Source: Limnoperna fortunei
Lineage: Eukaryota > Mollusca > Bivalvia > Mytilida > Modiolidae
Assembly: GCA_944474755.1 (NCBI GenBank)
Contig: OX104119.1
Coordinates: 47,179,657-47,243,656 of the forward strand
DNA: 64,000 bases
Reading direction: 5' to 3'
In this document: in pieces, positions 42,735-55,666 of the stretch
Position numbering within the stretch: the stretch's first letter is position 1
How the letters are laid out: every line of letters begins with the position of its first letter
The notes under the pieces: model-generated
The model's input: only the letters and a program-made list of their open reading frames with translations
Told to the model about the DNA's origin: nothing
Databases searched by the model: none
Translations under genes and position numbers: made by a program

Positions 42735-42962
42735 TGAATGTTTAACTCCACTTTCAGCAATTTTTCAGCTATATCATTGTTTAGTTTTAATTGGGGGAGG
42801 AAACCGGAGTACCCGGAGAAAACTACCGACGTTCGGTAGGAAAACTGATCCTTATCAATTAAGATTTGAGTCGAGCGCACCCTGCCCGCAATAAGACTAA
42901 AAGCCGCAACCTCACTTGATAAATAGTAGACTACCTTAACAAGTAGGCCAAAGAGGCCCCAA
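42735..42962 (-). mobile_element. tRNA-derived SINE, copy 2
   Basis: It shares TTTCAGCAATTTTTCAGCTA, GGAGGAAACCGGAGTACCCG and CAATTAAGATTTGAGTCGAG with the other copies, in reverse orientation. Confidence 0.7.
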
Positions 42963-43465
42963 CAACTTTTTAATAAAAAATCTCAGATATACGTTTAACA
43001 CGTTTATTGTAATACTAAACACCTAAACATTACAATGTATCCATATCAGCACTTAGACCCAGCATTCTTAATTATTTTCACGCCAGTCATTTAAATGGTT
43101 TTGTTTTTAATTGATGTTGTCGGCTTAACTACAAAATGTGTATGATTGATTAGGACAACATTTGGATCAGCTTTACATTTTAACAACGATAATGGCTTCT
43201 ATTCCTTACAGGACTATCTACGATGGATATATTTAAAATTCGTTCTAGGGTTTTGGATGATTATATTGCGAAGCCTACAAAAGAAAACCATCACATGAGG
43301 TTTTAAAAATATCACACAATATCGCTTTTTTGGTTAGCTATAAATACCTAAAATTTCGTCTATTACAGTAACCTATTTATATACAAATGGTGGTATAAAT
43401 AAAATATGCAAGTAGCCAACGTTTATTCTCCTTTATGTTTGAAAACTTCCACATTTGAACTAATA
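42963..43465. other. Intergenic, nothing recognised
   Basis: AT-rich; no ORF or repeat. Confidence 0.5.
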
Positions 43466-43665
43466 GGACTATACTCAAAACCACCAGAAGAGGTTTAGGA
43501 TTATAGTTAAAACCGCCAGTAGATGTTTAGGATTATAGTAAAAACAAACAGAAGAGGTTTAGGACTATAGTAAAAAACCGCCAATAGAGGTTTAGGACTA
43601 GAGTAAAAACCACCAAAAGAGGTAATGGACTATAGTAAAAACCACCAAAAGAGGTTTGATCAAAC
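43466..43665. repeat. Minisatellite, about six units of roughly 35 bp
   Basis: The AAACCACCAGAAGAGGTTTAG and GACTATAGT text recurs with variants (ACCGCCAATAGAGG, ACCACCAAAAGAGG). Confidence 0.85.
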
Positions 43666-44460
43666 GGTAAGAATTCACAGGACTAAACCACCGGTAAAAC
43701 CAATAGCCTTATCGACACAAAAAACAACCGTATTAAAAATAGTCAGTGTCAAGTCAGTAATCTATTCATCAATATTATTTAAATAAACACCAAACATGAT
43801 ATATATAATCCAAAATTTAACATATACATTGCTTTTGTAAGTTATTCTGGCTACAAAAATTGTTAAGGGGAATGAATACCAATTATACAGATTACCTAAC
43901 TCTTGTTTGATTTAATTGACGTGACATGTAAACGCAGTTGGTATAGATCTAAACCAACCTACCTACCTACCTATCTTTCTTTCTTTCTTCCTTTCTATTT
44001 TTTCCTATTACATTTCAACGCTATAATTAGATGCTTACTGGGCGCAACATTTGGAGATTTATTATATTGACATTAGATTGGCGTATGTAATGGTATACAT
44101 CACCTAGTTTATCACACAAACTGCAATAGGATTCGATAGATAAAAAATGATTTTGACTTAATAATGATTTTGCTTAGTAAGTTAAAATAATTTTCAAATT
44201 CAAATTTATCCTTAAAAATTATCAATAGTTGAGCGGTTTTGGAGAATCATTCGAGTGTTCGATGAATTGATCAGTCAGTAGCTGTTTTACAATAGCTTTC
44301 AGGTATTCTATATTTAGAAGAAATCGCTTTCCGATATATTTGTAAAACTAAAAAAAACAAAATTATTCATTATTTATTTAACTTAACACAATCATTTTAT
44401 GTCATAATGCCTATGAAATATTGACATAGAAAAGCGATACCAATATATTGTAATATTTAT
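43666..44460. other. Intergenic with a CCTA/CTTT microsatellite
   Basis: The only structured part is (CCTA)n followed by (CTTT)n at about 43960-44000. No gene is seen. Confidence 0.6.
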
Positions 44461-44596
44461 TATAGGATTAAACGCCATTTTCAATGGATTTATCGGTATA
44501 TCAACAAGACCAACTCACTCACAAACAAATAAAAGTCCGAAGGACTTTTATGATATGTTTGTGAGTGAGTTGGTCTTAGTTCAATCCTTATAATTC
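44461..44596. mobile_element. Fold-back element with 22-bp perfect inner arms
   Basis: AAGACCAACTCACTCACAAA at 44506 is mirrored at 44556-44577. The centre AAAAGTCCGAAGGACTTTTA is a second hairpin, and the outer TATAGGATT / AATCCTTATA match weakly. Confidence 0.8.
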
Positions 44597-44827
44597 TTTA
44601 AAATTGCATTAAGGAATTAATTTATCAAACGTGTTTCTCAACTTTATATTTCTTGTGTATTTGGTAGCGGGATTGACGCAGCGGTACGATTAATCCATAA
44701 ACCATTTTTTGATTTTAATAAACACAAATAAGTTTTGTATCAAGCTATAACCTTATTGTCTGTGTCAAACACAAGGAATGTTTTAAATTTAACAAATCAT
44801 TTATGATAATTCATCAAACAAATAATT

Positions 44828-47785
44828 TATATCCTCGGCTCCCCAAAGTTCGCCACCCTTACGGTTTTCATGCTGTAACTATTTACATGTTCGTAGGATA
44901 TTTACCAAATTTCACATACATACTTCCTATGATTTCCCTTTAATTCTAACATAAAAATAAAATTGCAACTTACTTTGAGTTAACAACAATAAACAACTTT
45001 TACTTACTGGAAATCGAAGTCTGCCTTGAAGATCGTCCCTCAAGTTCGCCACCCGGATGTAAATACAAATGACGTAGTGGAATTGAGGCCAAGCATATTG
45101 TATTTCCTCTTTAAATTCAACGTTAATATAAAAACAGCAAAAAATGAAAAATTAACGTCATCCAACAAATTAAAAGTCCAACATGAAAAACAACGAAAAA
45201 CTGTGATAACTGTCAATAATTGATTAATTCCTATTCCATGGCACTGCAATGGATGCACAAAAACTTTGTGTCCCTCCTCACAGCTCTCAACTCCGTGCAA
45301 TATTTAAGATGAGTCCAATGTTTACATTCTTGATTAATGCATTGGACCCAGCAGGTAAATTCTAGACCTGGTCCATTCCTGATTTCCTTAGGTGTAAACT
45401 GTTTACAGACGCAACACTTTTATGAATCAGGTATTTTTTCGTCATCTGTTTCTTGGTCGGGCTCAGAGTCTGAGGAATAATCTATGTAAATACAACTTGG
45501 ACCTGCTTTTTGAGGTATCTGTTTCATGGATTTTGTCTGTTTTGTCTGCTTTCCTTTCTCAGCTTTCCTACTAGTGGATTTAGCTTTTGTTTTAGAATTT
45601 CCTTGGTTTTCGGACGTGCTTTTTTACCTTTTCTAGTACCTCCTTTTGTGTAATAGGCATACCAGAAACTATTTTCCCAAGGGTGTTTCTTTCTTTCAAA
45701 CTGCTTTCTTTTTTAATTGCTTTCAGTTTGTTGACTCTGTCACTAAAGAAGTTAAGTTGTTTTAGATTTTCTTGAATATCTTCAACAACACCCATCAACT
45801 CATGTTGGATTTCTGCTTGAACTACATCTACTTCCATTGCAGTCTCTGTTGAATCAGTCACATCTGTAGAGTCATGTTCGTTGTGCTTGCTTTCCTCTGT
45901 ACCTATTGACGGATTGAAGACTTCAGCTGATTTCAGCAAATCCATATTAATGACGTTTTTATTCAGAGGATATATTCCTGCCTGAATGCAGATTGTAGAT
46001 TCTCTGGACATAAGGCTCTTTGGTAAGCTCTACATGCTAGCTCACAAACGTATCTTGAGATGACAGAATGAGTCGTACGCATTGTTTTATGGCATTCATT
46101 GTCGATGCGTTGTAAGGGACCATAACATTCAACATCAAGTGGTTGCAAAATATGCGATGTATGTGCTAGCACAATATGCAGGATCAAGTTTCGCTCCTGA
46201 GCCCATTCAATGATGTCCACAGCAACATGTGACTTGTGACCATCTAAGAGTAAAAGAACAGGGTCATTATTCCTTCCAGGTACGTACTTAAGAAAATGCT
46301 CAGATAAGTATTTTTTAAATACTTTGGTATTTGACCATCCAGTTTCAGTGAGAGAACAATCTGCACCAGCTGTGGCTCCAGTCATCACGTCATCAACCAT
46401 TCTTTTACCCTGAAATACAAAGTAGGGCGGCATAACAAAGCAAGCAGCACTGCCACAACCTAAAATAGTGATAGTGCTAGACCTTCCTGAGGTTACTGCT
46501 GAGGTAGTGCACTCTGCACCAGAGACAACATTAGGGGGTTTGTGGTCAATCGTAATTCCCTTTTCATCAACATTGAAAATCAAGTGTGGTTTATCAGGGA
46601 GTTTGTTCAACATTGGCAAGAGACCCACATTCAGCCCGCTGTATCTCCAAACTTCTTGGCTTGGTAACCTTAAGTTCCGGCCATCGTTTCATGAAGCCTT
46701 CAAACCATCTTAGAGTAAGCACCTCATTCTCCTTCTTTTTGTTCAGGGTATGGGCATAATCAGTTGCTAAATCCGTAACTTCCTGTCTGGTATAACCATA
46801 TCCATAAGATGCCATTGATTTTACATGCTCAACAATCCTTTCTTCCTCAAGAGTAAAGGTAGGTGCCCGTCCTGTTGTAACGCATTCGGGATCTATCCTA
46901 CCAGAAATACGGTCACGAAGGGTTGTTCTAAGGATGTTGAATTGAATGGATGCTCTTTTTGGGGACATTTCCTTGTTTATCACAGCCAGATATGCATTTG
47001 TTAATGATGTTGGACTATACTATACAGACGATACTTCTTGTCATGCCTGAGGTGAACTGGGTTAGCCTGAAACAAATGTAACCAGTTTCACCAGTTTTGT
47101 TGGACATTAGAAATATTAATTTAAATATTATATGTGATTATGCTTATGCCACTTTGTTTTCCATTATTTCATATACAATTCTAGTGCATTATATAACTAT
47201 AAGTGTTTTATATTAGAATGACAAAAATCTAGCTTCAATTTGAGCCATAAATTGTCAAAATCCATCAAGTATAAAGGAAGTTATGAACATTTATAAAAAG
47301 GCTACATATGGCTGACTAGCACCTGTTTTTCAGCCTCAAAATGATTGGAATGGTTCAGTATATTTTTTCCCGCATTTACATGATTTTGAGGGATAACATG
47401 CTAAGAGATCAAACATTTTTCAAGAAACGATTTATATAATATGCCTGGCCTAACTTCTCAATTTAGGTCATGAATACATTTCTTTGGAATGTAAATAAAT
47501 CGGCAAACCTGCACGGAGGTCATTTAAATACATTTTTTCATGGATTTAATGCAATTTGAAGGTAGGTGCATGAAAGGGCTCAGTAAAATTGTCCATTTTT
47601 ACACACCTTTTATGTTTTTATCTATATTTACCTGTTTCATCCTCATGTTTTGATTTTTTGATTCCATGCTGTTCTTGACTAAATATAGAAACGCTCTCAG
47701 CTGTCAGATGACGTCACGAACTTTCCACATGCGTATTAAAGGTAAACAAAGAAAGGTGGCGAACTTAGGCGGTTGGAGGATATAA
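44828..47785 (-). mobile_element. pogo/Tigger-like DNA transposon (nearly full length)
   Basis: The ends are inverted: left TATATCCTCGGCTCCCC..GTTCGCCACC, right GGTGGCGAAC...GAGGATATA, both beside TA. The element is about 2.96 kb with a minus-strand transposase between. A second GTTCGCCACC copy at about 45044 looks like a subterminal repeat. The TA target and internal enzyme fit the pogo group. Confidence 0.75.
45232..46983 (-). pseudogene. pogo/Tigger transposase with C-terminal PHD-like finger, frame-broken
   Basis: Three minus-strand frames follow in order. At 46983-46594: a psq-type helix-turn-helix and a CENP-B-type domain (FTLEEERIVEHV, RWFEGFMKRWPEL). At 46628-45963: the DDE_1 catalytic core with NVDEKGI, LLLDGHKSH and LQPLDV. 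At 46011-45592: a lysine-rich tail. After further frame breaks and a stop, a cysteine-rich end (CCVCKQFTP, FTCWVQC, CKHWTHLKYC, FLCIHC; 45425-45232) looks like a PHD finger. The junction near 46620 lacks about 30 expected residues. All three catalytic acidic positions are present, but no single frame spans the protein, so it is inactive as read. Confidence 0.75.
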
Positions 47786-49700
47786 GCTGATCGCTACTTT
47801 CGATATTGAAAGCCGCCATCTTTGTTACGTTGGTTACGTTAAAATAATTCGGTCAACGTCATTTATCCAAAAATAAATTAAGTCAACTTCATTTATCAAA
47901 AAAAAATTTCGTTGAAAACCTCTACCGGAAGTAATCTCAACCAATGAATTAAACGCATTTCTAAATATGCAAATAATATTAGAATTATTCTGTCTTAGAA
48001 AACATATTTACATAAAATTTGGCTCGTACGAAAAAATGGCATGTCACATACATACAAGAAAATTGTTTCCATCTTAACTACGTGGGAAAGTATTTTATAC
48101 GAAGAGTAAAAAGTCCGTAAGACAAATGAGATTGTGTGTTCAAGTCTCACTTGACTCCAATTGGGAAGATGTTTCTAAAACAAAACTTTTTGAGGCTTTG
48201 TGAGATGCAACAAATACTTAAATTTGAAGAAATATCTGAAGAAAATAACGTATTTGCAGTTAATCTTGCGTCATACGAATGGGTTGGTATGTTTCAAACA
48301 TTATCGTAAAGAGCAGATAAAAAGAAGAACAAAAAGTCCACAAATAGTATTGCCTAGTATGATACCCAACATTTTCCTTCAACACAACACACCAACTCAC
48401 ACACTGAGAGGTTTGGCATGCAAAATTAGACTAGTTTAAACCCAACATTTTTTATTGTCTGTTTTGACAGTTTCTTTTGTGTTCATTTTTTGTTTGTTTG
48501 TTATTAGCTCCATTTAAAGATTAAAAACATACTATTACCAAACTTGGAAATGATACGAGATTAACAAAATAATTTTAAAATTGTAAATAATATACAACTA
48601 AACTTTATGAGAAACTTTAAATAAAAAATATTGATTGATTGAATGATTTGCAAAATATACAAGATCATTAAAAATCAATATGATTATTATTAAACACTCT
48701 TTCTGTATTTTTACATAACGTATATACTTTCTTTCTTTTCGAGCAATTTAAAAAACTCAATGACAGAAAATTTTCACTATTGAATACTAATGTGCAGAAA
48801 TATGTATGGTATACTATTTTGAGTTATATAACAGGAAATACGATTGACAAAATCGTTGTGCTTGTTACCAGATCATGTTCCGGTATTTTGTAATTTAGTG
48901 TACTGTATTGTATTATGATGGTTGAATTTACAAGTATTAGATTTCCTAAAATGCTAGCCGACTCTAAGCTTTATTTTTCTTTGGGTACCAAAATACGTAC
49001 TGTTTTTTTAATATTAAAAGGCAATATGTATTGTTATTATTTACATTACTTCCTTATAAGTGCACAATGTTTAAATAGCCAAATCAGGCAACCGGAAAAT
49101 ATAGGTCAGAGGCAGCAATTGAAGCATGTGCTGTGCTAAGCATCTCTAGATGCATCATTCTTGGTAAGATTGTTGATGTGAACCTTGTCAGTAAGCAGGA
49201 GAAGAATTATAATTTTTTCTAACCGGAGTCATTTGTCCATAAAATACAGATCAGAGGCAGTTTCCAAGTATTTGGGGTTAGTTCATAGATGCATCATATT
49301 CACCAATATAGTTGATGTAGACCTGTTCGCGAAAATGTCACGCTTCGGAAATTTCCGACAATTTCCTCCGGGTTTCTCCATTTAAGTTTTATGATGCACA
49401 ATTGATGATAAACATACACAAATCAATGCCACTTCCCTTTTAAAACAGTTTGATTCCCATTATCTTGCAAATTTTTCCCTAACTGAGCTCTGCTTATTTT
49501 TTGGCCAATATGCAGCTATCGCCCGATATAGCAGCCAATCAAGACACAGCATTGTTTATCTGTTTTCCTTGAGGTACGACTGGTTTCCGCAGTGTAGCTT
49601 TTGATTATTTATCCCGTCTCGGAAATGAATGAATATGTTTAAACATAAAACCATAACACTATAATATATCTGTAATGAACATTTTAAACATCAAATAGAA
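47786..49700. other. Repeat fragments, no gene recognised
   Basis: Bases 48180-48440 resemble 35170-35340. A tRNA B-box-like GTGTTCAAGTCTCAC is at about 48139. Two imperfect copies of roughly 100 bp (TCAGAGGCAG...GATGCATCAT...TTGATGTAGACC) lie at about 49100-49330. ORFs here have no motifs. Confidence 0.45.
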
Positions 49701-52700
49701 AATTAAAGATCAACTGTTCGGTTGAACATTTGAGGGTCTTTCCATATTAATTTTAATTTTGTATTGCATGATGACATTCAAAATAATCAACTTTTTGCGA
49801 AATGTTATAATTTTGCTATAAATATTTAAAAAGAAATTATTTCGTATTATTTGCTACAGATTGACATTCTAAGAGAGATAACTCTTATAAAATTGTGATA
49901 CAACTTTTACCGGCATGTCTTAATTTACTCGTAATTATTAATAGAACATTTTAGAAAGAAAATAATTTCAATATCGTTAAAAATAGCAAAGGTCAAAAAC
50001 TAGCACGTGACCTTGACCCATACAAGTTTTCACGGTCAAAGGACATGAGGGTCTATGGTGAAGACCCCATGCCTCTATCATTAATAGTTAATGAGTTACA
50101 AGTGAAAAACCAATAAGTTACATATATAATGGGAGATAACTCCTATAAAATGAAGTCAAATCCTTGCCCTGTAAATGTAACAAAGTTGCTCCTTTAAGAA
50201 ATCAACATTTTGCACTCTTAAGTTTCCCTCTATCATTAATAGTTAATGAGTACCATGTGAAAAACCAATCGGTTACATATATAATGGGAGATAACTCCTA
50301 TAAAATGAAGTCAAATCCGTTTACTGCAAATGTAAAAAAGTTGCTCCTTTAAAAGACCAACATTTTGCACCCTTTAGTTCCCTTTATCATTAATAGTTAA
50401 TGAGTAACATGTAAAAAACCAATAAAATACATATATAATGGGAGATAACTCCTATAAAATGAAGTCAAATCCTTTCCCTGTAAAAGTAACAAAGTTGCTC
50501 CTTTAAAAGATCACCATTTTACACTCTTTAGTTTCCCACTATCATTAATAGTTAATGAGTACCATGTGAAAAAGCAATCAGTTACATATATAATGGGAGA
50601 TAACTCCTGTAAAATGAAGTCAAATCCGTTTACTGCCAATGTATAAAAGTTGCTCCTTTAAAAGAACAACATTTTGCACTCTTTATTTTCCCTTTATCAT
50701 TAATAGTCAATGAGTAACATGTAAAAAACCAATAAGTTACATATATAATGGGAGATAACTCCTATAAGATGACTTCAAATCCTTATCTTGTAAATGTGAC
50801 AAAGTTGCTCCTTTAAGAGATCAACATTTTGCACTCTTTCGTTTCCCAGTCTTGTTAATAGTTAATGAGTTACATGTGAAAAACCAATAAATTACATATA
50901 TAATGGGAGATAACTCCTATAAAATGAAGTCAAATCCTTACCCTGTAAATGTAACAAAGTTGCTCCTTTAAAAGATCACCATTTTGCACTCTTTAGTTTC
51001 CCACTATCATTAATAGTTAATGAGTACCATGTGAAAAAGCAATCAGTTACATATATAATGGGAAATAACTCCTGTAAAATGAAGTCAAATCCGTTTACTG
51101 CCAATGTATAAAAGTTGCTCCTTTAAAAGAACAACATTTTGCACTCTTTAGTTTCCCTCCATCATTAATAGTTAATGAGTAACATGTAATAAACCAATAA
51201 GTTACATATATAATGGGAGATAACTCCTATAAAATGAAGTCAAATCCTTACCCTGTAAATGTAACAAAGTTGCTCCTTTAAAAGATCACCATTTTGCACT
51301 CTTTAGTTTCACACTATCATTAATAGTTAATGAGTACCATGTGAAAAAGCAATCAGTTACATATATAATGGGAGATAACTCCTGTAAAATGAAGTCAAAT
51401 CCGTTTACTGCCAATGTATAAAAGTTGCTCCTTTAAAAGAACAACATTTTGCACTCTTTATTTTCCCTTTATCATTAATAGTCAATGAGTAACATGTAAA
51501 AAACCAATAAGTTACATATATAATGGGAGATAACTCCTATAAGATGACTTCAAATCCTTATCTTGTAAATGTGACAAAGTTGCTCCTTTAAGAGATCAAC
51601 ATTTTGCACTCTTTCGTTTCCCAGTATTGTTAATAGTTAATGAGTTACATGTGAAAAACCAATAAATTACATATATAATGAGAGATAACTCCTATAAAAT
51701 GAAGTCAAATCCTTACCCTGTAAATGTAACATAGATGCTCCTTTAAGTGATCAACATTTTGCACTCTTTAGTTTTCCTCTATCATTAATAGTTAATGAGT
51801 ACCATGTGAAAAACCAATCAGTTACATATATAATGGGAGATAACTCCTATAAAATGAAGTCATATCCGTTTACTGCAAATGTAAAAAAGTTGCTACTTTA
51901 AAAGGACAACATTTTGCACTCTTTAGTTTCCCTCCATCATTAATAGTTAATGAGTAACATGTAATAAGCCAATAAGTTACATATATAATGGGAGATAACT
52001 CCTATAAAATGAAGTCAAATCCTTTCTCTGTGAATGTAACAAAGTTGCTCCTTTAAGAGATCAACATTTTGCACTCTTTACTTTCCCTCTATCATTAATA
52101 GTTAATGAGTACCATGTGAAAAACCAATCAGTTATATATATAATGGGAGATAACTCCTATAAAATGAAGTCAAATTACTTCGCTCCAAATGTGACAAAGT
52201 TGCGTCTTAATAAGATGAACATTTTACTCTCAATAAGTGTTTATCTATCTTTTACCGTTTCAGAGGAGTAGCGCACACAAGCAAATGTCAAAATTTGGAA
52301 CGTGACCTTGACCTTTGACCTTGTGTCCATTTTCAAGGTCAAAGGTCATGATGGTCTAAAGTGAAGACCCCAGGCCTCTATCTCTTTTAGTTGTTGAGAT
52401 TTGTTTGAATGTCACTTACTACTTTTATTTAAAGGGAGATAACTCCTATAAGATGTCGTCAGAACCCTTCAATCAATCTGTCCCAAAGTTGCGCAAGGAT
52501 ATAGGACACATTTTGGTAAAGATTTGGTATTGCTATCTTTTTTGGTTTAGGAGGAGTAGCAGGAACAAGCTTTTTAGTAAAAGGGGAGATAACTCCGTAA
52601 AGAAAAAGGGTGCGGTCAGTCAGGGTGAACTGCGAAAGCGTAATTGGTCACCGATATCAGATATAAAATATCAAAGCGACATGTCGCGAAATGAAAAAAC

Positions 52701-52745
52701 CGCACATCAGTTTGCGCAAGAAGTGGGAGAAGAATAATAATAATA
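49701..52745. repeat. Satellite-bearing block 1: about 14 monomers of 155 bp
   Basis: The head (49701-50120) includes GTGACCTTGACCCATACAAG and GGTCAAAGGACATGAGGGTC. From about 50130 to 52190 come monomers with GGGAGATAACTCCTATAAAA, CAAAGTTGCTCCTTTAA, CATTTTGCACTCTTTAG and TATCATTAATAGTTAATGAG. Neighbouring pairs alternate, suggesting a two-monomer higher-order unit. The tail (52200-52737) repeats the head motifs with a GACCTTGACC...GGTCAAAGGTC palindrome and ends in (AAT)n. Similar GGGAGATAACTC repeats are frequent in bivalves. Non-coding. Confidence 0.8.
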
Positions 52746-55000
52746 ATTAAAGATCAACTGTTCGGTTGAACATTTGAGGGTCTTTCCATATTAATTTTAA
52801 TTTTGTATTGCATGATGACATTCAAAATAATCAACTTTTTGCGAAATGTTATAATTTTGCTATAAATATTTAAAAAGAAATTATTTTGTATTATTTGCTA
52901 CAGATTGACATTCTAAGAGAGATAACTCTGATAAAATTGTGATACAACTTTTACCGGCATGTCTTAATTTACTCGTAATTATTAATAGAACATTTTAGAA
53001 AGAAAATAATTTCAATATCGTTAAAAATAGCAAAGGTCAAAAACTAGCACGTGACCTTGACCCATACAAGTTTTCACGGTCAAAGGACATGAGGGTCTAT
53101 AGTGAAGACCCCATGCCTCTATCATTAATAGTTAATGAGTTACAAGTGAAAAACCAATAAGTTACATATATAATGGGAGATAACTCCTATAAAATGAAGT
53201 CAAATCCTTGCCCTGTAAATGTAACAAAGTTGCTCCTTTAAGATATCAACATTTTGCACTCTTAAGTTTCCCTCTATCATTAATAGTTAATGAGTACCAT
53301 GTGAAAAACCAATCAGTTACATATATAATGGGAGATAACTCCTATAAAATGAAGTCAAATCCGTTTACTGCAAATGTAAAAAAGTTGCTCCTTTAAAAGA
53401 CCAACATTTTGCACCCTTTAGTTCCCTTTATCATTAATAGTTAATGAGTAACATGTAAAAAACCAATAAAATACATATATAATGGGAGATAACTCCTATA
53501 AAATGAAGTCAAATCATTTCCCTGTAAATGTAACAAAGTTGCTCCTTTAAAAGATCACCATTTTGCACTCTTTAGTTTCCCACTATCATTAATAGTTAAT
53601 GAGTACCATGTGAAAAAGCAATCAGTTACATATATAATGGGAGATAACTCCTGTAAAATGAAGTCAAATCCGTTTACTGCCAATGTATAAAAGTTGCTCC
53701 TTTAAAAGAACAACATTTTGCACTCTTTATTTTCCCTTTATCATTAATAGTCAATGAGTAACATGTAAAAAACCAATAAGTTACATATATAATGGGAGAT
53801 AACTCCTATAAGATGACTTCAAATCCTTATCTTGTAAATGTGACAAAGTTGCTCCTTTAAGAGATCAACATTTTGCACTCTTTCGTTTCCCAGTATTGTT
53901 AATAGTTAATGAGTTACATGTGAAAAACCAATAAATTACATATATAATGGGAGATAACTCCTATAAAATGAAGTCAAATCCTTACCCTGTAAATGTAACA
54001 TAGTTGCTCCTTTAAGAGATCAACATTTTGCACTCTTTAGTTTTCCTCTATCATTAATAGTTAATGAGTACCATGTGAAAAACCAATCAGTTACATATAT
54101 AATGGGAGATAACTCCTATAAAATGAAGTCATATCCGTTTACTGCAAATGTAAAAAAGTTGCTACTTTAAAAGGACAACATTTTGCACTCTTTAGTTTCC
54201 CTCCATCATTAATAGTTAATGAGTAACATGTAATAAACCAATAAGTTACATATATAATGGGAGATAACTCCTATAAAATGAAGTCAAATCCTTTCTCTGT
54301 GAATGTAACAAAGCTGCTCCTTTAAGAGATCAACATTTTGCACTCTTTACTTTCCCTCTATCATTAATAGTTAATGAGTACCATGTGAAAAACCAATCAG
54401 TTATATATATAATGGGAGATAACTCCTATAAAATGAAGTCAAATTACTTCGCTCCAAATGTGACAAAGTTGCGTCTTAATAAGATGAACATTTTACTTTC
54501 AATAAGTGTTTATCTATCTTTTACCGTTTCAGAGGAGTAGCGCACACAAGCAAATGTCAAAATTTAGAACGTGACCTTGACCTTTGACCTTGTGTCCATT
54601 TTCAAGGTCAAAGGTCATGATGATCTAAAGTGAAGACCCCAGGCCTCTATCTCTTTTAGTTGTTGAGATTTGTTTGAATGTCACTTACTACTTTTATTTA
54701 AAGGGAGATAACTCCTATAAGATGTCGTCAGAACCCTTCAATCAATCTGTCCCAAAGTTGCGCAAGGATATAGGACACATTTTGGTAAAGATTTGGTATT
54801 GCTATCTTTTTTGGTTTAGGAGGAGTAGCAGGAACAAGCTTTTTAGAAAAAGGGGAGATAACTCCATAAAGAAAAAGGGTGCGGTCAGTCAGGGTGAACT
54901 GCGAAAGCGTAATGGGTCACCGATATCAGATATAAAATATCAAAGCGACATGTCGCGAAATGAAAAAACCGCACATCAGTTTGCGCAAGAAGTGGGAGAA

Positions 55001-55015
<15 letters not shown>
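52746..55015. repeat. Satellite-bearing block 2: about 9 monomers, duplicate of block 1
   Basis: It starts with the same AATTAAAGATCAACTGTTCG head, 3045 bp after block 1. It is nearly identical over head, monomers and tail, with about five fewer monomers. The difference in length equals a whole number of monomers, as expected from unequal exchange or slippage. Confidence 0.85.
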
Positions 55016-55031
<16 letters not shown>

Positions 55032-55142
55032 CAGAACAATAACTATAGGTCTTTCCACAGAAAGGTGGAAAGACCTAATAATAATAATAATAATCAGAAC
55101 AATAACTATAGGTCTTTCCACAGAAAGGTGGAAAGACCTAAT
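55003..55142. repeat. (AAT)n with two perfect hairpins
   Basis: Two copies of a unit made of (AAT)n, CAGAACAATAACTATAGG and a perfect stem AGGTCTTTCC ACAGAAAGGT GGAAAGACCT (about 55046-55077 and 55109-55140). It looks like the 3' end of the preceding element, duplicated. Confidence 0.8.
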
Positions 55143-55279
55143 AATTTAAAGGAATAAATCTTTCAGAAAAGGAAGAGACGATTAGACTAATTTACATAAA
55201 ATGAATATATGTGCAGGGCCAGATTTATGATACAATGTCGGTCATAAAAATTGCTACGCCAAACGCGCGTGTTTCGTCT

Positions 55280-55660
55280 TATCAAGACGCATCAGCTGCT
55301 CTTAACCCAAAAATATTTAAAATTTAAATGAATAAGATTTTGCAGTACTTTTATCATAAACATTCCGAATGTTACCCCAAATCTGGCTAGTGCCATCCAC
55401 ACCTTGTAGAAAAACCTTAGAATTTCAAACATGAACAAAATTTCGCATCAGTAATATTAGAAAATGACGTTATCATTGAATGAATCAATCAATGATTTTG
55501 TCATTATGTAAATTGTTCACAGATTTTTACCAGGACAAACATGTCCTGTAAATCCGAAAATTGATTTGTAAAAGATTTTAATCCGCTTATTATTAGGACA
55601 GTTTTACCTTTGATGTCGAGCAATATTTTCGTACATGACATTATTTGGCTTAACAGTATT
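55280..55660 (+). repeat. Third remnant of the ADP-ribosyltransferase-like locus upstream flank
   Basis: CTTAACCC-AAAATATTTAAAAT, CCCAAATCTGGCTAGTGCCAT and GCATCAGTAATATTAG align with about 31660-31840 and 35660-35850. The continuation lies at 56440-56600 after an inserted fold-back element. Confidence 0.5.
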
Positions 55661-55666
55661 CATAAT

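Noticed and set aside
52405..55006. Two 110-codon ORFs conserved in both satellite blocks (52405-52737 and 54674-55006)
   Set aside because: They lie in the duplicated repeat tail. Their similarity follows from recent block duplication, and they read through the GGGAGATAACTC motif. No domain is recognised.
49701..55015. Regular repeats of about 155 bp that might suggest a CRISPR-like array
   Set aside because: The monomers are long and repeat end to end with no unique spacers, and the DNA is clearly animal. It is satellite DNA.
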